This document shows, one piece after another, positions 9,368 through 18,274 of a stretch of 45,727 nucleotides of DNA; positions within the stretch are counted from its first letter, which is position 1, and each line of letters begins with the position of its first letter. Below the pieces are notes generated by a model, which saw only the letters and a program-made list of their open reading frames with translations, did no database searches and was not told the DNA's origin. Both the position numbers and the translations under genes were made by a program. The DNA is from JALOAD01 sp023228995 [NCBI: Candidatus Muiribacterium halophilum] (GTDB taxonomy: Bacteria; Muiribacteriota; Muiribacteriia; Muiribacteriales): positions 1 through 45,727 of the forward strand of contig JALOAD010000027.1 of the NCBI GenBank assembly GCA_023228995.1. Direction: 5' to 3'.

Positions 9368-10540
9368 TTAATTCTTATATAATGGAGATAACATCCTAAG
9401 TTTTTCTATAACTTCTTTAATTTTTGGCTTTGCATATTCGATTTCTTCCCAAGTGTTTTGAATACCTAATGAAAATCTAACACTCGAATGTGCAAGTTCT
9501 ATTCTTTTACCTAGAGCAATAAGAACATGAGATGGGTCGAGTGAATCAGAATTACATGCTGAACCAGTAGAAACATATATACCATAATAATTAAGTCTTA
9601 ATAATATAGCTTCACCTTCTACAAAATCAAATGAAATATTCGATGTATTATCTAATCTACTATCAATATTTCCATTAACATAAGTATGTGGAATGTTTTT
9701 TAAAATATATTCTTCAAGTGAATCTCTCATTTTTTTTATTTCTTTCCATCTTCCAATGTTTTGTATGTGATGATTTAAAGCAGCACCCATAGATATTATT
9801 CCAACACTGTTTTCAGTTCCAGCTCTAAGCATACCTTCTTGATGACCGCCATGAATAAGAGGACATACAGTTCCTTTTTTTCTCATATAAAGACCACCAG
9901 TACCTTTCAAAGCATTAAACTTATGACCTGAAAAAGTTAAAAAATCTATATTAAGTTCATCAACATCTATGAATTCTTTGCCAAAAACCTGAACTGAATC
10001 TGTGTGAAATGGAATGTTTTTATCTTTTGCAATTTGACCTATTTCTTTTATTTTTTGTATTGTACCAATCTCGTTATTTGCAAATAAAATTGATATAAGT
10101 CTTGTTTCCGGTCTTATACTTTTTTTTAATTCTTCTAAATCTATCATGCCTTTTTCATCAACTTTTAAATAAGTTACTTTTGCTCCATTTCCTTCAACAC
10201 ACTTACATGTATTAAGAACAGAAGGGTGTTCTATGGCTGTAGTTATTATATGAGGTTGATTACCTGTATTGCATGAAGTACACATAGCTCCGCATGTAGT
10301 TGTGCTTTTTATTATAAGATTATTAGCTTCTGAAGCTCCACTTGTAAAATAAATTTGTCCTGGTTCTGCCTTTATATAATTTGCAATAAGACTTCTTGTC
10401 CCTTCAATCTGATTTCTAACTGTTTTTCCATAATCATGTTTTGAAGAAGCATTACCATAATATTCAAGAGAATTGATAACCTGTTCTTTTACTTCAGGTA
10501 TCAATGGAGTTGTAGCATTATTATCAAAATACACTTTCAT
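9368..10540 (-). CDS. nifS: Cysteine desulfurase, NifS/IscS type
   Basis: PLP enzyme that removes sulfur from cysteine and passes it, as a persulfide, to the NifU scaffold. Seen: YFDNNATTP at the N terminus, SGASEANN (67-74), cofactor-stacking His105, SGHK with PLP-binding Lys207, and STGSAC with catalytic Cys329 on the flexible loop. The start is set at the ATG at 10540 because an AGGAG lies 8 nt upstream; the GTG nine bases earlier touches that site. Odd: residues 79-96 hold a cysteine-rich insertion (Cys83, Cys87, Cys90) followed by Cys112 and Cys114, not usual in NifS/IscS. The gene follows nifU by 14 bp, clearly one operon. Confidence 0.93.
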   Translation of the reverse strand: MKVYFDNNATTPLIPEVKEQVINSLEYYGNASSKHDYGKTVRNQIEGTRSLIANYIKAEPGQIYFTSGASEANNLIIKSTTTCGAMCTSCNTGNQPHIITTAIEHPSVLNTCKCVEGNGAKVTYLKVDEKGMIDLEELKKSIRPETRLISILFANNEIGTIQKIKEIGQIAKDKNIPFHTDSVQVFGKEFIDVDELNIDFLTFSGHKFNALKGTGGLYMRKKGTVCPLIHGGHQEGMLRAGTENSVGIISMGAALNHHIQNIGRWKEIKKMRDSLEEYILKNIPHTYVNGNIDSRLDNTSNISFDFVEGEAILLRLNYYGIYVSTGSACNSDSLDPSHVLIALGKRIELAHSSVRFSLGIQNTWEEIEYAKPKIKEVIEKLRMLSPLYKN

Positions 10541-10554
10541 AGAAAACACTCCTT

Positions 10555-11124
10555 TTATTTTTCTGAATATTTATCCAGTATTTTCTGTATGTTTGCAATA
10601 CATCTTTCTCCGCCACATGCACCTGTTGCTGCCCCAGTTTTTTCTTTAACATCTTCTAAAGTAAAAGCTCCATGAGATACAGCATGTTCTATAGTCTTTC
10701 TATCAATTCCCATACAATGACAAATTATTTCATTTTCTTCTTTTCTTTCTATTCCAAGATAATCATCTAATGCTGCATTGATTGCATCAGCCGCAAGTAC
10801 TGAGCAATGTAATTTTTGCTTAGGCAGTCCTCCTAATGCATCTACTATTGCTTTATTTGTAATTTCTCTTGCTTCATCTATATGTTTTCCTATTATAAGA
10901 TCAGTTGCAATTGAAGAAGTAGCTATAGCTGCTCCACATCCGAAAGTTTTAAATTTTGCATCTTTTATAATACCGTTTTCATCAATATCTAGAAATATCT
11001 TCATCATATCGCCACATGCTGCATTTCCAACTTCTCCAGTTCCAGAAGGTTTATCAATTTCTCCAACATGTCTTGGATTCATAAAGTGATCCATTACTTT
11101 TTCGTTATAATCTCCGTTATTCAT
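10555..11124 (-). CDS. nifU: Fe-S scaffold NifU-like protein (IscU + BFD-like domains)
   Basis: Scaffold on which iron-sulfur clusters are built using sulfur from NifS. The IscU-like N-terminal domain has the three ligand cysteines Cys37 (AACGDM), Cys63 (FGCGAA) and Cys107 (LHCSV), plus Asp39. It is followed from about residue 133 by a BFD-like [2Fe-2S] domain with CHC (135-137) and C-x4-C (170-175). At 189 residues it lacks the C-terminal Nfu domain of full NifU, a form known in anaerobes and epsilonproteobacteria. A strong AGGAGG lies just before the ATG. It is first in the nifU-nifS operon. Confidence 0.92.
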   Translation of the reverse strand: MNNGDYNEKVMDHFMNPRHVGEIDKPSGTGEVGNAACGDMMKIFLDIDENGIIKDAKFKTFGCGAAIATSSIATDLIIGKHIDEAREITNKAIVDALGGLPKQKLHCSVLAADAINAALDDYLGIERKEENEIICHCMGIDRKTIEHAVSHGAFTLEDVKEKTGAATGACGGERCIANIQKILDKYSEK

Positions 11125-11154
11125 AAAACCTCCTAAATTTTTTCTGGTATTCTT

Positions 11155-11183
11155 ATAATAATACCATTTTAGATTTTGTTCAA
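11155..11183 (-). promoter_or_regulatory. Candidate promoter of nifU-nifS
   Basis: On the minus strand a TTGAAC -35 box (11183-11178) is separated by 17 bp from a TATTAT -10 box (11160-11155), about 30 bp upstream of the nifU start and its AGGAGG site. It matches the sigma-70/SigA consensus well. No IscR-like operator was recognised. Confidence 0.45.
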
Positions 11184-11265
11184 TAAATTAAATTTTCAAT
11201 ATATTATCAACATGTTATATTTATATCCTACCATTTTAGTAGCGTTTTATCAAAATATTTTAAAT

Positions 11266-12225
11266 TTATTTTTTTAATAGCATATATAAAAAGAATGTAG
11301 CACCTAAAAGAGAAGTTACAATACCAACCGGTATCTGATTTGTTGAAAAAAGACTTCTTGATAAAGCATCACAAAAAACTAAAAAAGCTCCTCCTCCAAT
11401 TATTGATGCAATTCCTAATATATTATGTTTATAACCAAATACTAATCTTAATATATGAGGGACCATAAGACCTATAAAACCTATTGGTCCACATATTGAC
11501 ACAACAGCTCCAACAGCAATTGATATAAGTATAAAAAATCTGTTTTCTATTTTTGCAACATCAACACCTTTGGTATGTGCTAATTCATTTCCATATAACA
11601 TTATATCTAACTCTCTTGAATATGAAAAAACAACATATATAACAATAATAAAAAATGGAAACATTTTAAGCACTGGTTCCATATCAAGAAGATCTAAAGA
11701 ACCCATTGTCCATCTTGCAAGTTTAAATGAATGTGTTATATCTCCTATATACTGAAGTACCATAATCATACTTGTACAAATAAAATTAAATGCTATCCCT
11801 GCGAGCAATATTGTAAACCTTGAATCTGATCTTTTAATTGCAAAGACACTTTTAATAAATATCAAAGATAATAATGCTCCTGAAAATGCCCCTACAAATT
11901 CCCATGAAAAATATGGAATTCTAAATGCTGGTTGAAATTTTATAAAAAATGCAGCTCCTAAAGAAGCTCCTGATGCTATTCCTAATGTATAAGGAGAAGC
12001 TAATTCATTTTGAAATATTGTTTGAAATGATAATCCACCAAGTGCAAGTATTGTTCCTGCAAAAAATCCTAGTAAAACTCTTGATAATCTAAAATTAAAA
12101 AATACAGCAATATCATTTTCATTTGAAAAATCCAGCTTATCTCCTGCAAAAAGTCCAAAATATATTGAAAAGCCCAGAAATAACAATAATAAAAAGAATT
12201 TTTTATTTAAATTGACGGAATACAT
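11266..12225 (-). CDS. FecCD-family ABC transporter permease
   Basis: Integral membrane permease of the BtuC/FecCD/FhuB class, which imports siderophores, haem or cobalamin with a periplasmic binding protein. It is hydrophobic throughout, with roughly nine to ten membrane helices. It has the family stretches FRLSRVLLGFFAGTILALGG (about 45-64), LASPYTLGIASGASLGA (75-91) and, near the C terminus, GPIGFIGLMVPHILRL (the EAA-like loop contacting the ATPase). Length 319 is normal. The start overlaps the ATPase gene by 19 nt, and AGGATAAA lies just upstream. No binding protein is encoded in the window, so the substrate cannot be assigned. Confidence 0.9.
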   Translation of the reverse strand: MYSVNLNKKFFLLLLFLGFSIYFGLFAGDKLDFSNENDIAVFFNFRLSRVLLGFFAGTILALGGLSFQTIFQNELASPYTLGIASGASLGAAFFIKFQPAFRIPYFSWEFVGAFSGALLSLIFIKSVFAIKRSDSRFTILLAGIAFNFICTSMIMVLQYIGDITHSFKLARWTMGSLDLLDMEPVLKMFPFFIIVIYVVFSYSRELDIMLYGNELAHTKGVDVAKIENRFFILISIAVGAVVSICGPIGFIGLMVPHILRLVFGYKHNILGIASIIGGGAFLVFCDALSRSLFSTNQIPVGIVTSLLGATFFLYMLLKK

Positions 12226-12944
12226 ATAAATTTATCCTGCCTTTTTTCAATTAAAAAATCAATATTATATACTTCTTTAAGAATATTTTTATCTAAAAAA
12301 GTAGCAACTTCTGATTTTTTAATAATAGTCCCTTTACTCATGGCAATTATATTATCACAATTATTAAGAATATGATTAAGATCATGGCTTATAAGAACTA
12401 TAGTAATATTATTATTAGAACATATTTCTTTTAAAGTCTTATAAAATTCAACTGAACTTCCAGGATCAAGTGCTGATGCTGGTTCATCAAGAAGCCATAT
12501 AGAACTTCCCTGCACTATAGCGGAAGCAAGCATTATTTTTTGAAATTCGCCACCTGATAATATCTTTAGATTTTTATTGACATAGTTTTGCATATTGATT
12601 TTTTCAAGAGCATTATTGATTATATTATTACAATTTTTAATATTTTCATTATATGAATATCTTGAAAAAAACAGAAAATCACGAACTGATATATCATAAT
12701 TAATAAATGTTTTTTGCGGAATATAACATAATATAGTAGCAAGTTCTCGAAAAGATAAATTTTTAAGATTTTTACCTTTTATAAATATTTCACCTGAATA
12801 ATTTTTGTTTATACCTGAAATACATTTTACAAGAGTTGATTTTCCAGCTCCATTAGCTCCTATCAAACCAATAATTCCACTTTCAATTTTTACATTAATA
12901 TTATTTAAAATTTCTTTATAATTTAAATCTGTAATTTCAATCAT
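12207..12944 (-). CDS. ABC transporter ATP-binding protein (FepC/BtuD-like)
   Basis: ATPase partner of the FecCD permease that follows and overlaps it. Visible: Walker A GANGAGKST (29-37), Q-loop Gln77 (YIPQK), signature LSGGE (129-133), Walker B IWLLDEP (149-155) with Glu154, and a switch His in LISHDLNH. Length 245 is typical for iron-chelate or cobalamin importers. It lies 35 bp downstream of polC, with an AGAAGG ribosome site in that gap. The polC-ABC adjacency looks positional rather than functional. Confidence 0.9.
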   Translation of the reverse strand: MIEITDLNYKEILNNINVKIESGIIGLIGANGAGKSTLVKCISGINKNYSGEIFIKGKNLKNLSFRELATILCYIPQKTFINYDISVRDFLFFSRYSYNENIKNCNNIINNALEKINMQNYVNKNLKILSGGEFQKIMLASAIVQGSSIWLLDEPASALDPGSSVEFYKTLKEICSNNNITIVLISHDLNHILNNCDNIIAMSKGTIIKKSEVATFLDKNILKEVYNIDFLIEKRQDKFICIPSI

Positions 12945-12979
12945 TAATATTTAAACCTTCTGATTATCGGATATTATCT

Positions 12980-15900
12980 TTAAAAAAGCATTAATGTATC
13001 ACATTCAGGAATTTCATCCATACATCCTTTTTCTTTAAGAAGAGACATGACATTTTTATTTAAACTACATCTTTGTGCAAGATCTTCCTGAGTTCTAAAC
13101 GGTTTTTTTAATCTTTCTTCCACAATTTTCATTGCTGCTTTTTCTCCAAGACCATCAAGAGCAATCAGAGGGCATCTTAACATATTTTCTCCTTCACGAT
13201 TAAATCTTGAATAATCTGATTTATTAAGATCAATATCAATGAATTTTATACCTTTATCAATAGCTTCAAGTGCTACTTCAAGATAAGAAACTGTGCTTTT
13301 TTCTGTATGAGTAAGCTCTTTCATAGATGTCATAGTTGCAATTTTATCTTCTATATAACTTTTTCCTCTTACTAAATCAGTTGAATTCACTCCATTAAAT
13401 GCTCTTACCCCAAAATAAGCTGAGTAAAATTCTCTTGGATAATTAACTTTAAACCATGCAATTCTATAAGCCATGACAACATAAGCAACAGCATGAGCTT
13501 TAGGAAACATATATTTTATTTTTTTGCATGAACCAATATACCATTCAGGAACTTTATGCTTTTTCATATCTTGTTCCATCTCAGGTTTAAGACCTTTCCC
13601 TTTTCTTACATGCTCCATAATATCAAAAGAAGCTTTTTTTTCTAATCCTTTGTTTATAAGATAATTCATAATATCATCTCTAACTGAGATAACACTTGAA
13701 AGATCACATGTATTCTGTCTTATTAGTTCTTGAGCATTATTAGTCCAAACATCTGTTCCATGAGAAAGTCCTGAAATTCTTATAAGCTCGGTGAATTTTG
13801 TAGGATTTGTATCTTCAAGCATTCTTTTAACAAAACTTGTACCAAACTCAGGTATTGCAGTTGATTTTATATCTGTAAACAAACTCATTGTTTCTTTATC
13901 ATCAAGAGGAATATCAAATATATTAACATTAGTCATTTCTACAAGATGTTTGATTATTGTAGGATCATCATGCCCAAGCATATCAAGTTTAACTAACTGA
14001 GCATCCATTACATGATAATCAAAATGAGTTGTTACAACTCCTGAATTTTTTTTATTAGCTGGAAAATTTATAGGAGAAAAATCAAATATTTCTTTATTTG
14101 TAGGAACTACAATAACACCACCTGGATGCTGTCCTGTTGTTTTTTTAACACCTTCAATACCTTTAAGCATTCTGTATTCTTCGGATTTTTTAATACCTTT
14201 ATAACCTGTATTGCTATTATCATCCGATAGACTTTCCATATATTTATTAAGATACATACCACATTGCCCAGCTTTAAGAACTGATATAGTTCCAGCTTTA
14301 AAACACTGTGTTTCACCAAATAATTCTTCAACATATTTATGTATTTTAGATTGATATTCACCTGAAAAGTTAAGATCAATATCTGGAACTTTATCTCCAA
14401 AAAATCCCATGAAAACCTGAAAAGGTATATTAAAACCATCTTTTATAAGTTTTTCACCACATTGAGGACAGTTTTTATCTTCTAAATCCACGCCTACTAT
14501 ATCTATATCTTCAAAAAACTCAGAAAATTTACATTTTTTACAAATATAATGTGCTGGAAGAGGATTTACCTCTGTAACATTTGAAAATCTTGCTACAACA
14601 GAAGAGCCTACCGAACCTCTTGAACCAACAATATAACCATCATCAAGAGATTTTTTGACAATTAAATGTGCAAGATAAAAAAGAGTAGAAAACTGATATT
14701 TAATAATTGAATCAAGTTCAAGTTTTAATCTAGCTTCAATAACTTCTGGGAGTTTTTCACCATATCTTTCTTTTGCATTAAAATAAACCATCTCAACAAG
14801 CATTTCTTCAGCATTATCAATTGAAGGTGGATAAAAACCATCTGGAATAGGTTTAAATTCTTCTATTTCATCAACTATTTTATTAGGATTATCAATACAT
14901 ACTTCTTCAGCTTTTTCTTTTCCAAGATAAGCAAATTCTTCTATCATTTCATTAGTTGTCCTAAAATAAAGCTCAGGTTGAAACATAAAATCTTTAAAAC
15001 CTTTATTTGCAAGTAAAATTTTTCTATACTCACCATCTTGAGGTTCAATAAAATGTGAATCACAAGTTGCAACAACAGGTTTACCCAATTCTTCACCAAG
15101 ATCTACAATTTTTTGGTTAATATCAATAAGAGTTTGTTTTGAAGGAACTTTTCCATCTCTTACAAGAAACATATTGTTTGTAATTGGCTGTATTTCAAGA
15201 AAATCGTATTTTAAAGCAATGTTTTTAATAATTTCATCTTCTTTTTTGTTAAGAATTGCAGTAAAAAGTTCTCCAGCTTCACAAGCTGAACCAAGAATAA
15301 GACCTTCTCTATACTTTGCAAGTTCAGATTCAAGTATAAGAGGTTTATAATAAAAATTATTTATATGAGAATAAGAAACAAGTTTATACAAGTTTTTTCT
15401 TCCAATATCATTTTTTACAAGTATTATTATATGATGGGTTTTTTCTCTTGCACCTTTTTGATTAAATTTTTCCTCATCGCCAACATAAAGATAACCTTCC
15501 ATTCCAAACACTGGTTTTATATTATTTGCTTTACAAGCTTTATAAAAAACAGGAAATCCCTGAACAACACCATGATCTGTAATTGCAAGTGCTTTATGTC
15601 CCCAAAAAGCAGCAAGCTCAACCATTTCAGTAATGTCAGCAACTGCATCATCCATGCTCATTTTTGTATGACAATGAAGTTCTACTCTTTTTTTAGAATA
15701 ATTATCAACTCGTCTTTCTGGCTCTGTTTTTTCAACAGAATCAAGCCATAAAACCTGTTCTTTTATATAATCATCATATTTAATCTGTCCTTTTACAATA
15801 CTCCACTCACCTTCATCTATAACTTTTTTATCACTTTTACTAAAAGATTTTATTATAAGAGCACCTGTATTGTCTTTAATAACAAGTGTATGTATAAATT

Positions 15901-16666
15901 TACCACTTTTAGTATTTCTAATATCATCATAAAAAATAATTTTACCTTTAAGCTGTACAAAATCTCCTTCAGATGCCTTGCATATATTTTTTTCCTGATA
16001 ATTTTTTTTAAAATTTTTTTTACCAGTACTCCATGTTTTAGGTTTTGATGAATTTTGTGAATAACTATTATTTTTATTATTATAATCTGTTTTATTTACA
16101 GTTTTATCTTCCTTAATAACTTCAGGTTCATTTCTTTTTGCATCCATTTTATTAAATATTTCTGAATCATCAAAAGGTTCAAAAACTATTTTCCAATTAT
16201 CAAAACCAGTTTGTTTATAAAGAACATCTTTAACTCTTTTTTTAATTTTTTCTGAATATGGATTTATTGTATTAAAATATTTTTTACCAATATTAATTAT
16301 AATATCATTTGAAAGAATATTGACATCTCTACAGAAATCTCTAAACAACAAAGTTCTTCCATTAATACCAGAAATAACATCAAATATATTTTTTTTTAAA
16401 TCTTCTTGATTTATTTTTTTGTAATCAGATATAAGATTTATATTAATATCAACTTCTTCTGATTTAACAGGAAAAACTTTAAGAAAATTATGTTGAATTA
16501 TATTAAGATCAAAAGTTTCACGATTTTTCTCATCTGAAAAAATATTAAATTTTATATGTCCATCTTTTGAATTTAATATTATCTCGTGTTTATAAATTCT
16601 AGAAAAAAGTTTTCCTGTAATTTCTTTTAAATGATCATCTTCAAGTTCAATTCTAAAACTACCCAA
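12980..16666 (-). CDS. polC: DNA polymerase III alpha subunit, PolC type, without the exonuclease domain
   Basis: Replicative polymerase. Order of parts: N-terminal domain (1-180), low-complexity Asn/Lys linker (180-230), OB fold (about 235-315), PHP start with HCHTKMSMDD (331-340) and ITDHG (362-366), PHP rest, GSRGSVGSS (about 681-689), a zinc finger with Cys709/712/733/736, active-site PDIDLNF (761-767), TGQHPGG and a C-terminal region. In usual PolC a DEDD exonuclease of about 170-200 residues interrupts PHP after the GxEGYL-like segment. Here residues 388-412 run directly from FGMEGYLYVGD to KTHHIIILVKN, and the total is 1,228 instead of about 1,430. The TTG start is supported by AGAGGG six bases upstream. 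It lies in a run with the STAS and Hint genes. Confidence 0.93.
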   Translation of the reverse strand: MGSFRIELEDDHLKEITGKLFSRIYKHEIILNSKDGHIKFNIFSDEKNRETFDLNIIQHNFLKVFPVKSEEVDININLISDYKKINQEDLKKNIFDVISGINGRTLLFRDFCRDVNILSNDIIINIGKKYFNTINPYSEKIKKRVKDVLYKQTGFDNWKIVFEPFDDSEIFNKMDAKRNEPEVIKEDKTVNKTDYNNKNNSYSQNSSKPKTWSTGKKNFKKNYQEKNICKASEGDFVQLKGKIIFYDDIRNTKSGKFIHTLVIKDNTGALIIKSFSKSDKKVIDEGEWSIVKGQIKYDDYIKEQVLWLDSVEKTEPERRVDNYSKKRVELHCHTKMSMDDAVADITEMVELAAFWGHKALAITDHGVVQGFPVFYKACKANNIKPVFGMEGYLYVGDEEKFNQKGAREKTHHIIILVKNDIGRKNLYKLVSYSHINNFYYKPLILESELAKYREGLILGSACEAGELFTAILNKKEDEIIKNIALKYDFLEIQPITNNMFLVRDGKVPSKQTLIDINQKIVDLGEELGKPVVATCDSHFIEPQDGEYRKILLANKGFKDFMFQPELYFRTTNEMIEEFAYLGKEKAEEVCIDNPNKIVDEIEEFKPIPDGFYPPSIDNAEEMLVEMVYFNAKERYGEKLPEVIEARLKLELDSIIKYQFSTLFYLAHLIVKKSLDDGYIVGSRGSVGSSVVARFSNVTEVNPLPAHYICKKCKFSEFFEDIDIVGVDLEDKNCPQCGEKLIKDGFNIPFQVFMGFFGDKVPDIDLNFSGEYQSKIHKYVEELFGETQCFKAGTISVLKAGQCGMYLNKYMESLSDDNSNTGYKGIKKSEEYRMLKGIEGVKKTTGQHPGGVIVVPTNKEIFDFSPINFPANKKNSGVVTTHFDYHVMDAQLVKLDMLGHDDPTIIKHLVEMTNVNIFDIPLDDKETMSLFTDIKSTAIPEFGTSFVKRMLEDTNPTKFTELIRISGLSHGTDVWTNNAQELIRQNTCDLSSVISVRDDIMNYLINKGLEKKASFDIMEHVRKGKGLKPEMEQDMKKHKVPEWYIGSCKKIKYMFPKAHAVAYVVMAYRIAWFKVNYPREFYSAYFGVRAFNGVNSTDLVRGKSYIEDKIATMTSMKELTHTEKSTVSYLEVALEAIDKGIKFIDIDLNKSDYSRFNREGENMLRCPLIALDGLGEKAAMKIVEERLKKPFRTQEDLAQRCSLNKNVMSLLKEKGCMDEIPECDTLMLF

Positions 16667-16730
16667 ATCAATCCCTCTCTCATAAAATACTATTTTTTAT
16701 TAGCAACTTTAAAATCACAACAAAAGTTTT

Positions 16731-17030
16731 TTAATATATCTCAAAAAACTTATCAAGTTTTGTGAGTTTAAATAATTTCAGAATTTTTGCCGGAGTATGA
16801 ACTATTCTAAGATTACTATTATAAGAATAAATTTCTTTGAGTTTAGCTACAAGTCCACCCATTCCAGCCGAATCAATATATGTAACATTTTCAAAATCAA
16901 GTATATAATCAATATTTTCTGCAATATTTTCATTAATCATAGCAGAAATCTGATCAAAATTATTTATTGTTATTTCTCCATCAATTTTTATAATAATATC
17001 TTCTTCTTTTTTTTCTAAAACAAGATTCAT
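16731..17030 (-). CDS. STAS-domain protein (anti-sigma-factor-antagonist-like)
   Basis: A single STAS domain of 99 residues similar to SpoIIAA/RsbV. These proteins bind an anti-sigma kinase and are switched by phosphorylation of a Ser. The expected DSAGMGG loop is present (TYIDSAGMGGL, about residues 49-59), with the Ser in place, and the pattern VLDFENV precedes it. An AGAGGAA ribosome site lies before the ATG. It sits between the Hint-like gene (22 bp upstream) and polC (64 bp downstream). No anti-sigma kinase or PP2C phosphatase gene is in the window, so partner and pathway are unknown. It may be cytoplasmic signalling unrelated to sigma control. Confidence 0.85.
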   Translation of the reverse strand: MNLVLEKKEEDIIIKIDGEITINNFDQISAMINENIAENIDYILDFENVTYIDSAGMGGLVAKLKEIYSYNSNLRIVHTPAKILKLFKLTKLDKFFEIY

Positions 17031-17052
17031 ATAAATTCCTCTTTAATTTTTA

Positions 17053-18114
17053 TCAACAATACAATACTACATCATTAACAATACAATTTCTAAGATTTTC
17101 AATTTCAAGAGAAAACACATCACCATCAAAATCTCTTGTTGCAACTTTTTCAACTTGTTTTTCTGTTATCTTTTTTTCTTTTTTGTTAAAAAGCGGTAAT
17201 ACCATAGTTTTTTTAATATGACTTGCAGGAAAATAAAAAAATGGAGTTGCTGGTGTAAGCTGTGATCTTTTTATTATTTCAAGTTCTTCAAAACTTGCAA
17301 GCACATTTGCAAAATTAATAAGTTCATCATAATCACTTCTTACAGTATTAATATTCCATGCACTTCTATTTCCAGGATCCATTATACTTGTTTTACCATA
17401 AGAAATCTTGTTATGATCAACATTTACATAAATTCTATGAGAATGCCATTCTTCTTCTTCTTTTTTATCTTTATCACCAAACATTATTAATGTTAAAAGC
17501 TTAGTTCCAAATTTTTTATTAGGTGCAATATAATAAGGATAATCTCTAAACATATTAAGTTCTTCAAACACCTTGAGACTTCTTTCTTCAGTCTCAATTA
17601 TTTCAAAAACTTTATCAATTGAATCTTGAGAAAAATTAAATTTATCATTTTTTACCTCAAAATCAACCATAGGAATACCAAATCTGTATGAATAAAGATG
17701 CTGAAAAAAAACCGCTTCTCCTTCATCACAGCTTATATCAAGTATCCAATATTTATCATCATAATTTAAATTATGTTTATTAAGTCCTCTAATATCTGTT
17801 TCAAGTCCAATTCTCCAGCCTTTTTCTTGTCTATAAATCATTACAATATAATAAGTATTTACAGAAGTATCAAACTTTGAAAAACAAATATGTTTCTGAG
17901 GAAGTGTAATATGTTTTTTGCTATCAATATTAATTTTTACACAATTACCAGAATATTTCTGTTTTTTTATTTTTCTAATCTTAGATATGGCTGTATTTCC
18001 CCAACCTGCCGCACAAATGATTTTGTCATTTTCTTTCAAATCCTCAACAGGAAGATACCCGTTTTCGGTCAGAACATCATTTCCGGCTGGAATTCCTTCA
18101 AAAATCTCTGACAT
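17053..18114 (-). CDS. Free-standing Hint (intein-fold) protein, probably splicing-dead
   Basis: The N terminus looks like intein block A (GIPAGNDVLTENGYLPVEDL, 7-26), followed by KIICAAGWGNT. There is a block-B-like TLPQKH with His75. The last 30 residues look like blocks F/G (DFDGDVFSLEIENLRNCIV...). Between them, residues 86-150 (TYYIVMIYRQEKGWRIG ... EAVFFQHLYSYRFGIP) recall the middle domain of inteins found in UvrD-type helicases and are loosely GIY-YIG-like. Catalytic positions are changed: residue 7, where Cys/Ser1 should be, is Gly, and the terminal His-Asn is Tyr-Cys, so splicing is not expected. The start is the ATG with GGAGG five bases upstream; an upstream in-frame ATG at 18141 lacks one. 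No extein is attached. First gene of a run with STAS and polC. Function unknown. Confidence 0.6.
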   Translation of the reverse strand: MSEIFEGIPAGNDVLTENGYLPVEDLKENDKIICAAGWGNTAISKIRKIKKQKYSGNCVKINIDSKKHITLPQKHICFSKFDTSVNTYYIVMIYRQEKGWRIGLETDIRGLNKHNLNYDDKYWILDISCDEGEAVFFQHLYSYRFGIPMVDFEVKNDKFNFSQDSIDKVFEIIETEERSLKVFEELNMFRDYPYYIAPNKKFGTKLLTLIMFGDKDKKEEEEWHSHRIYVNVDHNKISYGKTSIMDPGNRSAWNINTVRSDYDELINFANVLASFEELEIIKRSQLTPATPFFYFPASHIKKTMVLPLFNKKEKKITEKQVEKVATRDFDGDVFSLEIENLRNCIVNDVVLYC

Positions 18115-18131
18115 ATAGCCTCCAAAATTTG

Positions 18132-18196
18132 ATTCTAACAATTAAACTCTCTAAATTACATATTTAATCAGAGTGTTTTATTCTAACAGTTTAACT
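18132..18196. promoter_or_regulatory. Paired direct repeats in the divergent STAS/Hint promoter region
   Basis: Two 17-bp direct repeats, ATTCTAACAATTAAACT at 18132-18148 and ATTCTAACAGTTTAACT at 18180-18196, differ at two bases and are 48 bp apart. They lie in the region from which the Hint-STAS-polC run and the STAS-helical gene pair are transcribed in opposite directions. They could be binding sites of a shared regulator. No clear -35/-10 pair was settled on. Confidence 0.35.
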
Positions 18197-18274
18197 TATT
18201 TTTTTCAATAAAAAAACCGATAACATTAATAAATGTGTACTCAATTGAAACTAAAGGAAAAAAGAGGTTTTAAA

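Noticed and set aside
12945-12979. Functional link of polC to the iron-type ABC transporter
   Set aside because: The ABC gene merely follows at 35 bp; this is common chance adjacency in a dense genome and no shared role is known.
13000-16500. Many open frames opposite polC and opposite the 1,840-residue gene
   Set aside because: Antisense shadows produced by AT-rich codon use; low-complexity Ser/Phe/Ile-rich, without ribosome sites or known motifs.
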